A stretch of DNA of 64,000 bases from Acidobacteriaceae bacterium (GTDB lineage: Bacteria > Acidobacteriota > Terriglobia > Terriglobales > Acidobacteriaceae). The DNA lies in contig DAHUZH010000003.1 of assembly GCA_027306695.1 (NCBI GenBank), positions 1-64,000 on the forward strand. The letters run 5' to 3'. The position numbers were made by a program, and so were the translations under genes. Position 1 is the stretch's first letter, and every line of letters starts with the position of its first letter. Shown piece after piece: positions 44,318 to 53,516 of this stretch. Under the pieces are notes generated by a model that was not told the origin of the DNA, did no database searches, and saw only the letters and a list, made by a program, of their open reading frames with translations.

Positions 44318-47176
44318 ATGACGATTCGAAGCACCCGTTCTTCCGCCGGTCTCCTATCGGCCTGCTTTTTGTTTTCCGTCTGCATCTTTGCGCAAAACCC
44401 TACGCCTGCGCAGCGGACGATCCCGCTGCCGACCAGCAAAGCGCTGACGGAGCCTGTGCCGGGCGCGCCGCAAAAGACCAACAGCCTGCCCATGGCGATG
44501 GCTGTTTCCCCCGATGGCCGTTATGTCGCCATTGTGAATGCCGGTTATGGGACATCGGAGTCGAAGGGCGATCAGTCCATCGCGGTCCTGGATACAAAAT
44601 CCGGCAAGCTGTTGGATTTCCCCAGCGCGCATACTCCAAACCGTGCGCAGCAGACGCTCTACTCCGGGCTGGCTTTCAGCAGCGATGGCAGCCACCTTTA
44701 CGTCAGCATCGCTTCGCTGACTGATCCTTTGCCGGACGGCAAGAATACCGTCGGCAATGGCATCATCGTCTACGGCTTTGAAGCAGGCAAAGTGACGGAA
44801 CGGCGCATTCTGCCTATTCCATTGCAAAAGCTGGCGGAAGGGAAGCAGCAGAATGATATGGGCCGCAAGCCGTTGCCTTTCGGCATGGCGAACCCATTTC
44901 CCTCTGGATTGGCGGTCGTCCATGCACCCGGTGGCGACCAACTTCTCATCGCGGACAATCTCTCCGATGACGCGCTGCTGGTGAATGCCGCGGACGGAAA
45001 AATCCTGTATCGCTTCGATCTTTCCACCAGTAACACGATTCCCGCCTCCTATCCCATAGCCACGCTCGCCACGCGGGACGGGAAGCGAGGATTTGTCGCG
45101 CTATGGAATGCGTCCGAGATTGCCGAACTGGATCTGGCGCACGGGCGCGTGTTGCAGATGCTGCCTCTGTTGCCGCCGCGCGATCCCATCGATCCCAGCT
45201 CGCATCCCACGGCGATGGTGCTGAATGCAAACGAATCGATTCTCTACGTTGCACTGGCGAATCGGGATTCTGTCGCAGCGGTTGCTGTCGGCAAAGGCCA
45301 CGCATCCATGCGCACGCGGGGATTCTTCGACACACGCCTTCCCGGCCAGACCTATTTTGGCGCGGTGCCGGATGCGCTCGCGCTTTCTCCCGACGGCAAT
45401 CGTCTTTACGTTGCCGACGCCAGCCTGGACGCTATTGCCGTCTTCGATCCGCACGCCCTCACACCCAGGACGCGAGTGCCGCTCCGTGCCCATGGATTTG
45501 TTCCCACTGAATGGTATCCGACAGCGCTGGCCGCGACCGCCAACCATCTATATGTAGCCACGGGTAAAGGGCAGGGAACTGGCCCGAATAATTTTTGGTC
45601 GCCGGGATTGCGTCCGTCGATGGACGCAAAGGCCAACCAGCCGCCGCATACTTATATCGCCGCGCTACTCTATGGTTCTCTTGCGGCCATGGACCGCGCC
45701 CAGTTGGACGCGCAACTGTGGCGACTGAGCAATGCAGTGATGGAAAGCAATCGCATGCGCGCCGCGCAACAGCAGATCGCCTTTCATAGCGGTGCGAATC
45801 CCATCCACCACATTATTTACATCATCAAAGAAAATCGTTCCTATGATCAGATTTTCGGCGACCTGAAGGCTGGCAATCGTGACCCCAGCTTGACCATGTA
45901 TGGCGAAGCGATCACGCCCAACGAGCACAAACTGGCTGAGCAATTTGGCATACTCGACAACTTTTACGACTCCGGCGAAGTCTCCGGCGACGGCCACGTC
46001 TGGTCCACCGCCGCCATCACCAGCGACTATACCGAGAAGACCTGGCAGCAGAGTTATCGCGGCGGTCAGCGAAACTACGATTACGAAGGCATCGTCGCGA
46101 AAGGTTCACCGTTGCTGGAAAAAATCTCCGACATCGATGAACCGGCCAGCGGATACCTGTGGACCAACCTCGCCCGGCACGACAAAACTTATTACCACTT
46201 TGGCGAATTCATCTCTTCCAAATTTTGCGATGACACCGCCAAGCCGACCCAGGAGAGCACGCCGCGCGAAGGAACGCCCGAACCCAGTCCAATGACCTGC
46301 ACGCGCAGTTCCATTCGCAAGGGCGAGTCCATCCCGGAAAATTACGGTGGCGGCGTCAGCCAGTATCCGTGGAAGATTCCCCTGCTCGCCCGCAATACAG
46401 CCACCAAGCCGGAGTTGGTGGGCCATTTCGATCCGCAGTATCAGGACTTCAACCTCAGCGTTCCCGACCAGTTTCGTGTGGCGGAATTTCTGGTGCACTT
46501 TCATCAGTGGGTCGCCGACCGCGCACAAGGCAAGGACACCATGCCTGCGTTCGTCATGCTGCGTCTGCCTGACGATCACACCGCCGGGACGCGCCCCGGA
46601 ATGCCGCGCCCGGAGGCTTCCATCGCCGACAACGATCTGGCCGTGGGCCGCGCCGTCGATGCGGTTTCCCACAGTGCCTTCTGGAGCGATACAGCCTTCT
46701 TCATTCTTGAGGATGACGCGCAGGACGGCGCCGATCATGTGGATGCGCATCGCAGCCTGATGCTGGTTGTCAGCAAATATGCGCCGCTGCGCAGGCCCGA
46801 CGACACGCCATTCGTCGACAGTAATTTTTATACGACCGTCAGCGCAGTACGCACGCTGGAAAGCCTGCTTGGCCTGCCGCCGATGAATAACAACGATGCC
46901 TTTGCGCCTCTGATGGCCCCGGAATTTTCTGGAGCGGGAACCCAGCCAGCATTCACCGCGGATTACGTCAATCGCGACAATGGCCGCATCTATGAAGCGA
47001 ACACTGCAAAAAGTTATGGGGCCAAACAGTCCGCGAAGATGAACTTCACCCACGCCGATATGGCGGACACGCAGAAGCTGAACATCATTTTGTGGCGCGA
47101 CGAAATGGGAAATCGCCCTGTTCCACCGCAGCTATTGCAGCCGCATCCACACCATGCCGACCCCGACGGCGATTAG
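44318..47176 (+). CDS. YncE-like beta-propeller fused to phosphoesterase-family domain
   Basis: The 952-residue exported protein has a signal peptide (about 1-26) and a beta-propeller (about 55-420) with repeated SPDGRYVAIVN-, SSDGSHLYVSI- and SPDGNRLYVAD-type blades. The phosphoesterase domain of the phospholipase C/alkaline-phosphatase-like family begins at IIYIIKENRSYDQIFGD near residue 497 and includes HVDAHRSLMLVVSKYA near 805. Known relatives cleave phosphate or phospholipid esters. This fused architecture is described in annotations as a bifunctional YncE/alkaline phosphatase family protein, with unknown substrate. ATG 44318 has GGAGG 10 bp upstream; a GTG two codons earlier is possible. 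Confidence 0.88.
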   Translation: MTIRSTRSSAGLLSACFLFSVCIFAQNPTPAQRTIPLPTSKALTEPVPGAPQKTNSLPMAMAVSPDGRYVAIVNAGYGTSESKGDQSIAVLDTKSGKLLDFPSAHTPNRAQQTLYSGLAFSSDGSHLYVSIASLTDPLPDGKNTVGNGIIVYGFEAGKVTERRILPIPLQKLAEGKQQNDMGRKPLPFGMANPFPSGLAVVHAPGGDQLLIADNLSDDALLVNAADGKILYRFDLSTSNTIPASYPIATLATRDGKRGFVALWNASEIAELDLAHGRVLQMLPLLPPRDPIDPSSHPTAMVLNANESILYVALANRDSVAAVAVGKGHASMRTRGFFDTRLPGQTYFGAVPDALALSPDGNRLYVADASLDAIAVFDPHALTPRTRVPLRAHGFVPTEWYPTALAATANHLYVATGKGQGTGPNNFWSPGLRPSMDAKANQPPHTYIAALLYGSLAAMDRAQLDAQLWRLSNAVMESNRMRAAQQQIAFHSGANPIHHIIYIIKENRSYDQIFGDLKAGNRDPSLTMYGEAITPNEHKLAEQFGILDNFYDSGEVSGDGHVWSTAAITSDYTEKTWQQSYRGGQRNYDYEGIVAKGSPLLEKISDIDEPASGYLWTNLARHDKTYYHFGEFISSKFCDDTAKPTQESTPREGTPEPSPMTCTRSSIRKGESIPENYGGGVSQYPWKIPLLARNTATKPELVGHFDPQYQDFNLSVPDQFRVAEFLVHFHQWVADRAQGKDTMPAFVMLRLPDDHTAGTRPGMPRPEASIADNDLAVGRAVDAVSHSAFWSDTAFFILEDDAQDGADHVDAHRSLMLVVSKYAPLRRPDDTPFVDSNFYTTVSAVRTLESLLGLPPMNNNDAFAPLMAPEFSGAGTQPAFTADYVNRDNGRIYEANTAKSYGAKQSAKMNFTHADMADTQKLNIILWRDEMGNRPVPPQLLQPHPHHADPDGD

Positions 47177-47205
47177 CGTGAATCCCTATCTTGGCTGCAA
47201 TCAAG

Positions 47206-47589
47206 TCATTGGTTCATATTCCAGATGTCGATGTGCCACTTCCATAGGCCAGCTTCTTCTTTCCAGTGGACGACATACTTGACCGTCAGCATCTGACCTT
47301 GATCCAGCGTCAGAGTAGCTTGGCCCACCTCAATGACGCTGTCTCCAGCGGCTTGAGCGTCCACCGTAGTCAGCTTCGCATCCTTCAGACCCAAACCAGC
47401 GATCGCCTGCTGCCAAAAGGCTTTAATCTGAGCCCGGCCTTGAATTAAATTCGCTCCTGGTGGAAGAATCCGAGCGTCAACTGTATAAATGTTGTCGAGC
47501 GCATCGATCTCTCCGTTCTTTACCACGGAGGAGCTGAATAGCGCATTGGTTCGCTGCATACCTGTTCTTACAGATTCGGGAATACCCAT
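47206..47589 (-). CDS. NTF2-like (SnoaL/DUF4440-type) protein
   Basis: This 127-residue single-domain protein has the cone-shaped NTF2 fold. Its helical N-terminus is followed by IDALDNIYTVDARILPPGANLIQGRAQIKAFWQ and a beta-sheet ending WKWHIDIWNM. Members include ketosteroid isomerase-like enzymes and stress proteins, and the function here is open. AAGGTG lies 5 bp before the ATG. It is convergent with the phosphoesterase fusion and stands alone. Confidence 0.82.
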   Translation of the reverse strand: MGIPESVRTGMQRTNALFSSSVVKNGEIDALDNIYTVDARILPPGANLIQGRAQIKAFWQQAIAGLGLKDAKLTTVDAQAAGDSVIEVGQATLTLDQGQMLTVKYVVHWKEEAGLWKWHIDIWNMNQ

Positions 47590-47699
47590 GGATCACCTTC
47601 CTGACAATTACAAGCGCCGGACGCGCCGTGTCTCGGTAATCCTACACCCACTGTCATTCGGATGTGTATGAAGCATTGCCTGCGCTACTTCCTGTAGCC

Positions 47700-48557
47700 C
47701 TACTCCGCAAAGTCCACCCGAACCGGATCGGGAATGACCCCGCGCTCATGCCCCATGGCCAGCAGTCGCCGGATGGCATCCTTGCCGTCTTCGCCGTAAT
47801 CGAGCGTGCGCTCGTTTACATACATTCCTACGAAGCGGTTCGCAGAAGGCGTGTCCAGATCGCGCGCGTATTGCATCGCGTGCGCCAGCGCTTCCTCTCG
47901 ATGGTGCAACGCGTAACCGACGCTGTCGCGCAGCGCCTGGTTCATCATGCGATGTACCGGCGCGCCAAGGTCGCGGCGGATAGCATTGCCTCCCAAGGGT
48001 AGCGGCAGGCCAGTCTGTTCGCGCCACCACGTTCCCATGTCCATCACACAGGTCAACCCGTCCCGTGCATACGTCAACTGGCCTTCGTGGATGATCAGTC
48101 CCGCGTCGTACTTTCCGGCGAGCACCTGTGGAATGATCTGGTCGAAGGGAACAATCTCCGTCGCAACGCCGGGCAGCGCCATCTGCAAAACAAGATTGGC
48201 CGTGGTCAGCTTGCCTGGGATGGCGATCTTCAAGCGACGAACTTCCTCCAGCGTGTAACCGCGCTTGGCGACGATCATCGGGCCATAACCTTCGCCGACG
48301 CTGCCACCGCAGGGCATCAGCGCATACTTGTCCTGTACGTATGGATATGCGTGGAAAGAAATCGCTGTCACGTCGTAAAAGGCTTCGCGCATCGCCTTCT
48401 GGTTCAGCGTTTCAATGTCGGTCAAAGTGTGAGTAAAGCGGTAGCCTGGGACCGTGACTTTATCGGTCGCCAGTCCATAAAACATAAAAGCGTCGTCCGA
48501 GTCTGGACTGTGCGCAATGCTGATTTCCCGTACTGCCGCTGCTGCTTCGATTGCCAT
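47700..48557 (-). CDS. mqnD: 1,4-dihydroxy-6-naphthoate synthase MqnD
   Basis: The 285-residue enzyme of the futalosine route to menaquinone converts cyclic dehypoxanthine futalosine to dihydroxynaphthoate. It has the periplasmic-binding-protein fold with EISIAHSPDSDDAFMFYGL, DIETLNQKAM, ISFHAYPYVQDKYALMPCGGSVGEGYGPM and LIIHEGQLTY. The ATG at 48557 has AGGGAGC 7 bp upstream. No other mqn gene is in the window. Menaquinone use fits the di-haem SdhC encoded at 30247-30936. Confidence 0.92.
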   Translation of the reverse strand: MAIEAAAAVREISIAHSPDSDDAFMFYGLATDKVTVPGYRFTHTLTDIETLNQKAMREAFYDVTAISFHAYPYVQDKYALMPCGGSVGEGYGPMIVAKRGYTLEEVRRLKIAIPGKLTTANLVLQMALPGVATEIVPFDQIIPQVLAGKYDAGLIIHEGQLTYARDGLTCVMDMGTWWREQTGLPLPLGGNAIRRDLGAPVHRMMNQALRDSVGYALHHREEALAHAMQYARDLDTPSANRFVGMYVNERTLDYGEDGKDAIRRLLAMGHERGVIPDPVRVDFAE

Positions 48558-48646
48558 GATTGCTCCCTGTATAAGAGTAAAGCAAGGAGCAACACTGAAT
48601 GCACCACATGCCAACATGCTTCGAGAGGCCCAGGTTCGGTCGATAT

Positions 48647-49201
48647 TTAAGCCACATGACGTCGTGAAGACGTCTGCACCCGCGCGCGGGAACGGCTTCG
48701 CTGCGTTTGTATCAGTGCAACTGCGGACATGCCGATGAGGAAGCCTTTCAAGAGTAATGTGTAACCGGAATCTACGCTGTTGCGTGAGGAAATCGCGCGG
48801 CTGTTCGCAGGCTCTCGCGTACCGGATTTCTTGCTTACAGGCTGTTCTGCTACCGTCGGCGCAACACGCTGCTCGACCGCTGGCTGCGCGGAAAGCGGGT
48901 TTGTTGGAAGCTCTTCCACAACCGTCTCCTTTAATGCGGGGGCTGGCATAGGTTCCGGCGTAGGTTCCGGGATAGGTCCGATCACGGCATGGACTAACGA
49001 AAAATCGGGCAGCTCCATGTCCTCGTCATTCTCGTCTTTCCTCGCATACGTGTCTGCGCTGCCACGTCTCTCGTTAATTCCAGAAAGAGATAGGTCCCCA
49101 CTTTGCAATGGAGAAGCCCGCAGTATTCGGCGCGCCACCGAGAACAGCGCCAAGCACAGGGTGAAAATGGTGCCGATGGCCAGTACATATAAAATCTGCA
49201 T
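48647..49201 (-). CDS. Hypothetical membrane protein with Pro/Glu-rich linker
   Basis: The 184-residue protein has a hydrophobic N-terminal segment (MQILYVLAIGTIFTLCLALF), an acidic then Pro/Glu/Val-rich linker (about 55-125; IGPIPEPTPEPMPAPAL), and a second hydrophobic segment near 150-166 (LLLKGFLIGMSAVALIQ). The tail is very basic (RSRSRARVQTSSRRHVA). This two-anchor layout with a long flexible linker could span a compartment. No family is recognised. GAGGAAT lies 6 bp before the ATG, supporting a real gene. It lies upstream of mqnD on the same strand. Confidence 0.65.
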   Translation of the reverse strand: MQILYVLAIGTIFTLCLALFSVARRILRASPLQSGDLSLSGINERRGSADTYARKDENDEDMELPDFSLVHAVIGPIPEPTPEPMPAPALKETVVEELPTNPLSAQPAVEQRVAPTVAEQPVSKKSGTREPANSRAISSRNSVDSGYTLLLKGFLIGMSAVALIQTQRSRSRARVQTSSRRHVA

Positions 49202-49340
49202 CGCAATTCCTCAGACCGCTTCAAAAATAAAAAACTGGAGTGCAGCCATCATAGCAAGTTTGTTCCATTTTAGGATGAAACATGTGCAAAGAGTAGTTGG
49301 AATGGCAATAGTTCTGGCGGTGTGGGTGTTCTGCTGTGTA

Positions 49341-49670
49341 TTATTGCACTGCATTGCGGCTGGCTGCGAGCAGCCACGCCAAATACGGGTCACTCCCGTC
49401 GGTCACATGCAGGACGACAAATTCAGGAAGCTGGTAGGGATGTAATTTCTCCACTTCTTCCTTTAGCGCCGCGATGCGTTCCACAGTCGTTTTGATAATC
49501 AGTAGAATCTCATCGGCGGTTTCCACATTGCCCTGCCAGCGGTAAACGGAGCGCACCCATTCCACCAGATTGACACAGGCCGCCAGACGCAGCTCTACCA
49601 GATGCGTGGCGAGTTGGTGGGCCTGCTCCGCGTCGTCTAGTGTGGTCAGTACAATCCGCGCATCGGTCAT
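49341..49670 (-). CDS. cutA: CutA1-family divalent-ion tolerance protein
   Basis: The 109-residue protein forms trimeric ferredoxin-like folds in the characterised family, linked to copper tolerance or signalling. The sequence ARIVLTTLDDAEQAHQLATHLVE, LAACVNLVEWVRSVYRWQGNVE and HPYQLPEFVVL is diagnostic. ATG 49670 gives the normal length; the start 12 codons earlier lacks a ribosome site too. It is divergent from the phosphohexomutase gene. Confidence 0.92.
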   Translation of the reverse strand: MTDARIVLTTLDDAEQAHQLATHLVELRLAACVNLVEWVRSVYRWQGNVETADEILLIIKTTVERIAALKEEVEKLHPYQLPEFVVLHVTDGSDPYLAWLLAASRNAVQ

Positions 49671-49809
49671 AGGGCCATTATCCGCGAAATCGACAGACGC
49701 TGGCATCTCAGTTGGCGCCGGGCGATGATTCTATCTCCAACTGCATCCAACATTCAGTATTCTGGTTCTTCAGGAAAGTTCTTGCGTACATTTTTTACAG
49801 GGAACAATT

Positions 49810-51210
49810 ATGTCGACGCAAATTCATTTTGGGACCTCCGGCTGGCGCGCGATTGTCGCGGACGAATTCACCATCCCCAACATCCGCCGCGCTGTGGTGG
49901 GCATTGCCCGCTATGTGTCGAAGCAGCCGGGCAGTCACCGCATTCTAGTTGGCCGCGATCCACGCTTCATGGGTGAAATCTTTGTCGAAGAGGCCGCGCG
50001 CTTGCTGGCCGAGCATGGCATTGTTCCTGAAGTCATCGCCGAACCCGCGCCAACGCCGGCGATCTCCTACGCCGTGCGTCAGCGCAAAACCAGCGGAGCG
50101 ATCAACTTCACCGCCTCGCATAACCCGCCGGAGTATAACGGCATCAAATTTTCCACTCCCGACGGCGCGCCCGCGCTGCCTGAGGTGACCAAGCAAATCG
50201 AAGCAGAAATCGCCGCCCTCGGCGACGCCGAGCAGCACGCTGGCAGCAGTGACAAGAAATTCTCCGCCGTCGATGTGAAGCCGGACTATTTGAAGCGGCT
50301 GGCCGAGTTGATTGACCTGAAGGCCATCGCGAAAGCGCAACTGCGGATCGTCGTCGATCCTTTCTGGGGCGCCGGTCGGGGCTACGCACAACAGGTCCTC
50401 GCCGAACATGGCGTCTCTGCCGTCAGCGTGCATGACTATCGCGATGTGCTCTTCGGCGGCCACGCGCCGGAGCCGGATGGCCCCCTGTTGGACGACTGCA
50501 AAGCGAAGATGCGCGAGGTCAACGCACACCTCGGCATTGCGTCCGATGGCGACGCCGACCGCTTCGGTATTGTCGATCGCGACGGAACATTTATCCAGCC
50601 GAATTACATCATCGCCTTGTTGTTCGACTATCTGGTCGAGTCGCGCGGCTGGCGCAACGGTGTCGCGAAGAGCGTGGCCACCACCAACTGCATCAACGCG
50701 CTCGCCGATCACTATAAGGTTCAGCTCTACGAAACCCCCGTCGGCTTCAAATATATCGGCGAGCTGATCAATCAGGACAAGATCGCCATTGGCGGGGAAG
50801 AGAGTGCAGGGCTGACCATTCGCGGCCACGTTCCCGAGAAGGACGGCATCCTGGCCGGGCTGCTGGTTGCCGAAATGGTGGCCGTGCGCGGCAAGTCGCT
50901 GGGTGAGCAATTGCAGGCGCTGTTTGCCAAAGTGGGTTCCTTCTACCCAGTTCGTGAGAATTTCCACTTGACTCCACAGGCCAAAGACAAATTCACTGAG
51001 AAGTTAAAGACGAATCCGAAAGAACTCGCAGGACGCAAAGTCTCCGCCATTGTCCGCACCGACGGATTGAAACTCATCTTCGACGACGGAGCGTGGGTCT
51101 GCTATCGCCTGTCCGGTACGGAACCTGTCGTGCGCGCCTACACGGAAGCGCGGTCTGAGGCAGATTCGGCCAAGCTGACGAAAGCAGCAGAGCATTGGGT
51201 CATGGAATAG
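49810..51210 (+). CDS. Phosphoglucomutase/phosphomannomutase family enzyme
   Basis: This 466-residue alpha-D-phosphohexomutase interconverts hexose-1- and -6-phosphates. It has the active serine in TASHNPPEYNGIK (Ser103), the metal loop SDGDADRFG near 247, the sugar-recognition loop GGEESAGLT near 330 and the phosphate-binding RLSGTEPVVRAY near 435. AGGGAAC lies before the ATG. Glucose-1-phosphate made by such an enzyme would feed glycogen or nucleotide-sugar synthesis. Substrate preference (glucose, mannose or glucosamine) cannot be settled by eye. An FtsB-like gene follows in the same direction. Confidence 0.93.
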   Translation: MSTQIHFGTSGWRAIVADEFTIPNIRRAVVGIARYVSKQPGSHRILVGRDPRFMGEIFVEEAARLLAEHGIVPEVIAEPAPTPAISYAVRQRKTSGAINFTASHNPPEYNGIKFSTPDGAPALPEVTKQIEAEIAALGDAEQHAGSSDKKFSAVDVKPDYLKRLAELIDLKAIAKAQLRIVVDPFWGAGRGYAQQVLAEHGVSAVSVHDYRDVLFGGHAPEPDGPLLDDCKAKMREVNAHLGIASDGDADRFGIVDRDGTFIQPNYIIALLFDYLVESRGWRNGVAKSVATTNCINALADHYKVQLYETPVGFKYIGELINQDKIAIGGEESAGLTIRGHVPEKDGILAGLLVAEMVAVRGKSLGEQLQALFAKVGSFYPVRENFHLTPQAKDKFTEKLKTNPKELAGRKVSAIVRTDGLKLIFDDGAWVCYRLSGTEPVVRAYTEARSEADSAKLTKAAEHWVME

Positions 51211-51262
51211 CATCAAATATTTTGATAACAAGAATGAGAAACACATTGGCAGGTATGCGGAA

Positions 51263-51682
51263 ATGAATGCTGGAGCGCAGAAAGATTTGCAACGACCGTT
51301 AATCCCCAGCCGTCCGCGCACCAGCTTGCTCGAAGATCCAGTCAACAGCCGCGCATCGCGTCTATATGCAAACGCATTGGGCATGCGGCGTAAAGCTGCG
51401 ACTGTCGTTCTGGTCGCGCTGTCTTTGTGGGTGGGGGCCTATGCCATCTTCGGTCACGATGGCCTCGTTGCCTATCAGCAGAAGAGGCATCAGGCGCAAC
51501 TACTTCACCAGCAGATTTTGAGCCTGCAGAAGGAAAACGAGCGCATGACGCTCCACGACCAGCGCCTCCAGAACGACCGCGACACGATTGAGTATGAAGC
51601 CCGCGAACAGATGCATTACACCCGTCCCGGAGAAGTCATTTACACGCTGCCCAAGGCCCCCGGAACTGCACAACATAAATAG
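51263..51682 (+). CDS. FtsB/DivIC-like septum formation initiator protein
   Basis: The 139-residue bitopic protein has a polar cytoplasmic N-terminus (about 1-43), one membrane helix (ATVVLVALSLWVGAYAIFG) and a periplasmic coiled coil (about 70-110; LLHQQILSLQKENERMTLHDQRL). The conserved tail YEAREQMHYTRPGEVIYTLP closes the protein. FtsB/DivIC proteins bridge FtsL and FtsQ in the divisome. The N-terminal extension is longer than in E. coli FtsB (103 residues). Confidence 0.9.
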   Translation: MNAGAQKDLQRPLIPSRPRTSLLEDPVNSRASRLYANALGMRRKAATVVLVALSLWVGAYAIFGHDGLVAYQQKRHQAQLLHQQILSLQKENERMTLHDQRLQNDRDTIEYEAREQMHYTRPGEVIYTLPKAPGTAQHK

Positions 51683-51716
51683 AAGCGTTTTCACGGCTGC
51701 TCTATACAAACATAGG

Positions 51717-51755
51717 TGTGTCATCCCGAGTCGAGGAACCTGCGTTTCAGTACTT
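51717..51755 (+). repeat. Dispersed intergenic repeat R2, copy 3 (short)
   Basis: GTGTCATCCCGAGTCGAGGA is followed by ACCTGCGTTTCAG. It matches both ends of R2 with the variable centre deleted. It lies between convergent genes. Confidence 0.65.
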
Positions 51756-51784
51756 CACAACGAGTCGCAAGTGTGAGTAACCCT

Positions 51785-53332
51785 TCAAAACTCCAAATGC
51801 AGACGCACGCTTTGTACGTCCACCGGTCCGCGGTCTTGATTGTAACCGGGATGCTCGATGAAAAAGTTGCTGACCGCGTAATACAACCCCCGCCAGGCGT
51901 GCACGTTGTAGTAGCTCTCCACAATGTCCTCCCGCGCGTAGTTCAATCGGCCATCGCCAAGCAAAAATCCTAGGCCTCCGAACTTTAAATAGTTCTGATG
52001 GTCTTTCTTGATGGCGTTCGTGTTGAACGCAACGCCAATCTTATCCAGCTTGCGATGCCACGCGGTCCCGGCGTAGTCTCCGCCAACCAAAAATGTCTGG
52101 TCGTCCTCGGTGTAGGCGAACGACTCGTGCTGTCCTTCATTCCATCCAAAACGTCCGCCGAGGCGAAGATTGTCGGTCACGTTCTGCTCCACATTGACGC
52201 CGACGCCATATTTCAGCACTCCAAAATGCTCGACGGAAACGATCTCCGGCGTAGGCGTCAGGCCCTCCAGATAATGGTCCACCGCCTCGCGATAGTTGCC
52301 CATGTGCGCATTGTTGCCATAGGCGAGCAGCCGAATACTTCCCGCCCGGCCCGGCAACAAACTCTTGCGAATTTCCAACTCCATGTTCTGTCCGTGTGCG
52401 CGCCGCAGGGCCCAGTCCAGCGTAATACCATTGGCCACGGTTGGCATCAGGGCCAGCACGTAACGCAGCGCCCAGTTGCGGTCCTGATATTCAATCGCCG
52501 TGCCGTAGGTATAGCCACGCGTGTCTGCGGCGTAGTCCCACGCACCATTGTTGTCCACGGTCCAGTCCATAAACTGCTGATGGCTGTCGCTCAAAACGGC
52601 GTTCACGTCCAGCATGTCGGGCAATGTAAATTTGCCCACGCGAAGATCGAGCCGCCGCACTGGGACGCGAGTGGCCAACGCCAGAGGCCCGCGATCTTGA
52701 GGCACTGTTTCATCCGTGAAGCCTATGGTCTGGTGTACTTCCACACGCGCAGTGTAGGGAATTATACTCAGATTTGGATTTCGTACTACGTCGAGATTGG
52801 TGAATCCAGCCAGCCCCAGTGCCTGGCTGAGTCCGCGGCCGCCAGCATTTTCTTCGTCGTAAATTACCTCTGTTTCATAGCGTGGCTTTGGGTTGAGCTG
52901 ATACGCCAGATATAACGTGCCGACTTCGGAGGCCTTGTATTCAAACGGCGCGGTGAAGCTATTCAGTCCTTGATACGGGGAGTGGAAGTTTCCATGCATC
53001 TGATAAATGCCATTGGCTTGTCCGCTGGCCCAGTATCGGGTGTCGTCTGGATGACTAAAAAAAGTGAGCGGATTGTTGTCCTGCGGTTGGATTTTTTGCG
53101 CAAGGGCCTGTTCCTCGTTCACTCCACGCGATTGCGGCTTGAGCAACCAGTCATTGGCCGCAGCTTCTTCACGCGCCATATTCGCACTACAGTTTTTGTC
53201 GGCGGTAATCACGCCGGATACGAGCGTATATTGCCGCAGAATTGGTTGCTGGATGCTGGGTGCAAACTGCGTCGATGGCTGCAACGGAGTCAGCAGCATA
53301 CACGCAGCGATTTGTAGACAACAACTCAGCAC
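51785..53332 (-). CDS. Carbohydrate-selective porin, OprB family
   Basis: The 515-residue outer-membrane beta-barrel has a signal-like N-terminus followed by alternating aromatic strands (for example TLYLAYQLNPKPRYETEVIYD, LRLLAYGNNAHMGNY-type segments). It ends VRLHLEF with the terminal Phe typical of barrel proteins. The OprB family admits mono- and oligosaccharides. The GTG at 53332 has TGGAG 6 bp upstream. It is next in line, after 184 bp, to the K+ transporter gene of the osmotic-stress block and may be independent. A role in sugar entry or exit is inferred from the family only. Confidence 0.85.
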   Translation of the reverse strand: MLSCCLQIAACMLLTPLQPSTQFAPSIQQPILRQYTLVSGVITADKNCSANMAREEAAANDWLLKPQSRGVNEEQALAQKIQPQDNNPLTFFSHPDDTRYWASGQANGIYQMHGNFHSPYQGLNSFTAPFEYKASEVGTLYLAYQLNPKPRYETEVIYDEENAGGRGLSQALGLAGFTNLDVVRNPNLSIIPYTARVEVHQTIGFTDETVPQDRGPLALATRVPVRRLDLRVGKFTLPDMLDVNAVLSDSHQQFMDWTVDNNGAWDYAADTRGYTYGTAIEYQDRNWALRYVLALMPTVANGITLDWALRRAHGQNMELEIRKSLLPGRAGSIRLLAYGNNAHMGNYREAVDHYLEGLTPTPEIVSVEHFGVLKYGVGVNVEQNVTDNLRLGGRFGWNEGQHESFAYTEDDQTFLVGGDYAGTAWHRKLDKIGVAFNTNAIKKDHQNYLKFGGLGFLLGDGRLNYAREDIVESYYNVHAWRGLYYAVSNFFIEHPGYNQDRGPVDVQSVRLHLEF

Positions 53333-53516
53333 AAAAATCTCCAGAGGCGCACGAAATAGTCAGAGTTTATTTGACGCTTGTGGAGTAGGTAATCCCAGCG
53401 TGAAAACGCCCAATCTATCATACCCCGGTTGGGTATCAAAATACAAACATGCCCCACTCTCATTGTGCGGAAACAATGTGAACGCATGAAGAATTTTTTT
53501 GCGGCAATGAAACGTT

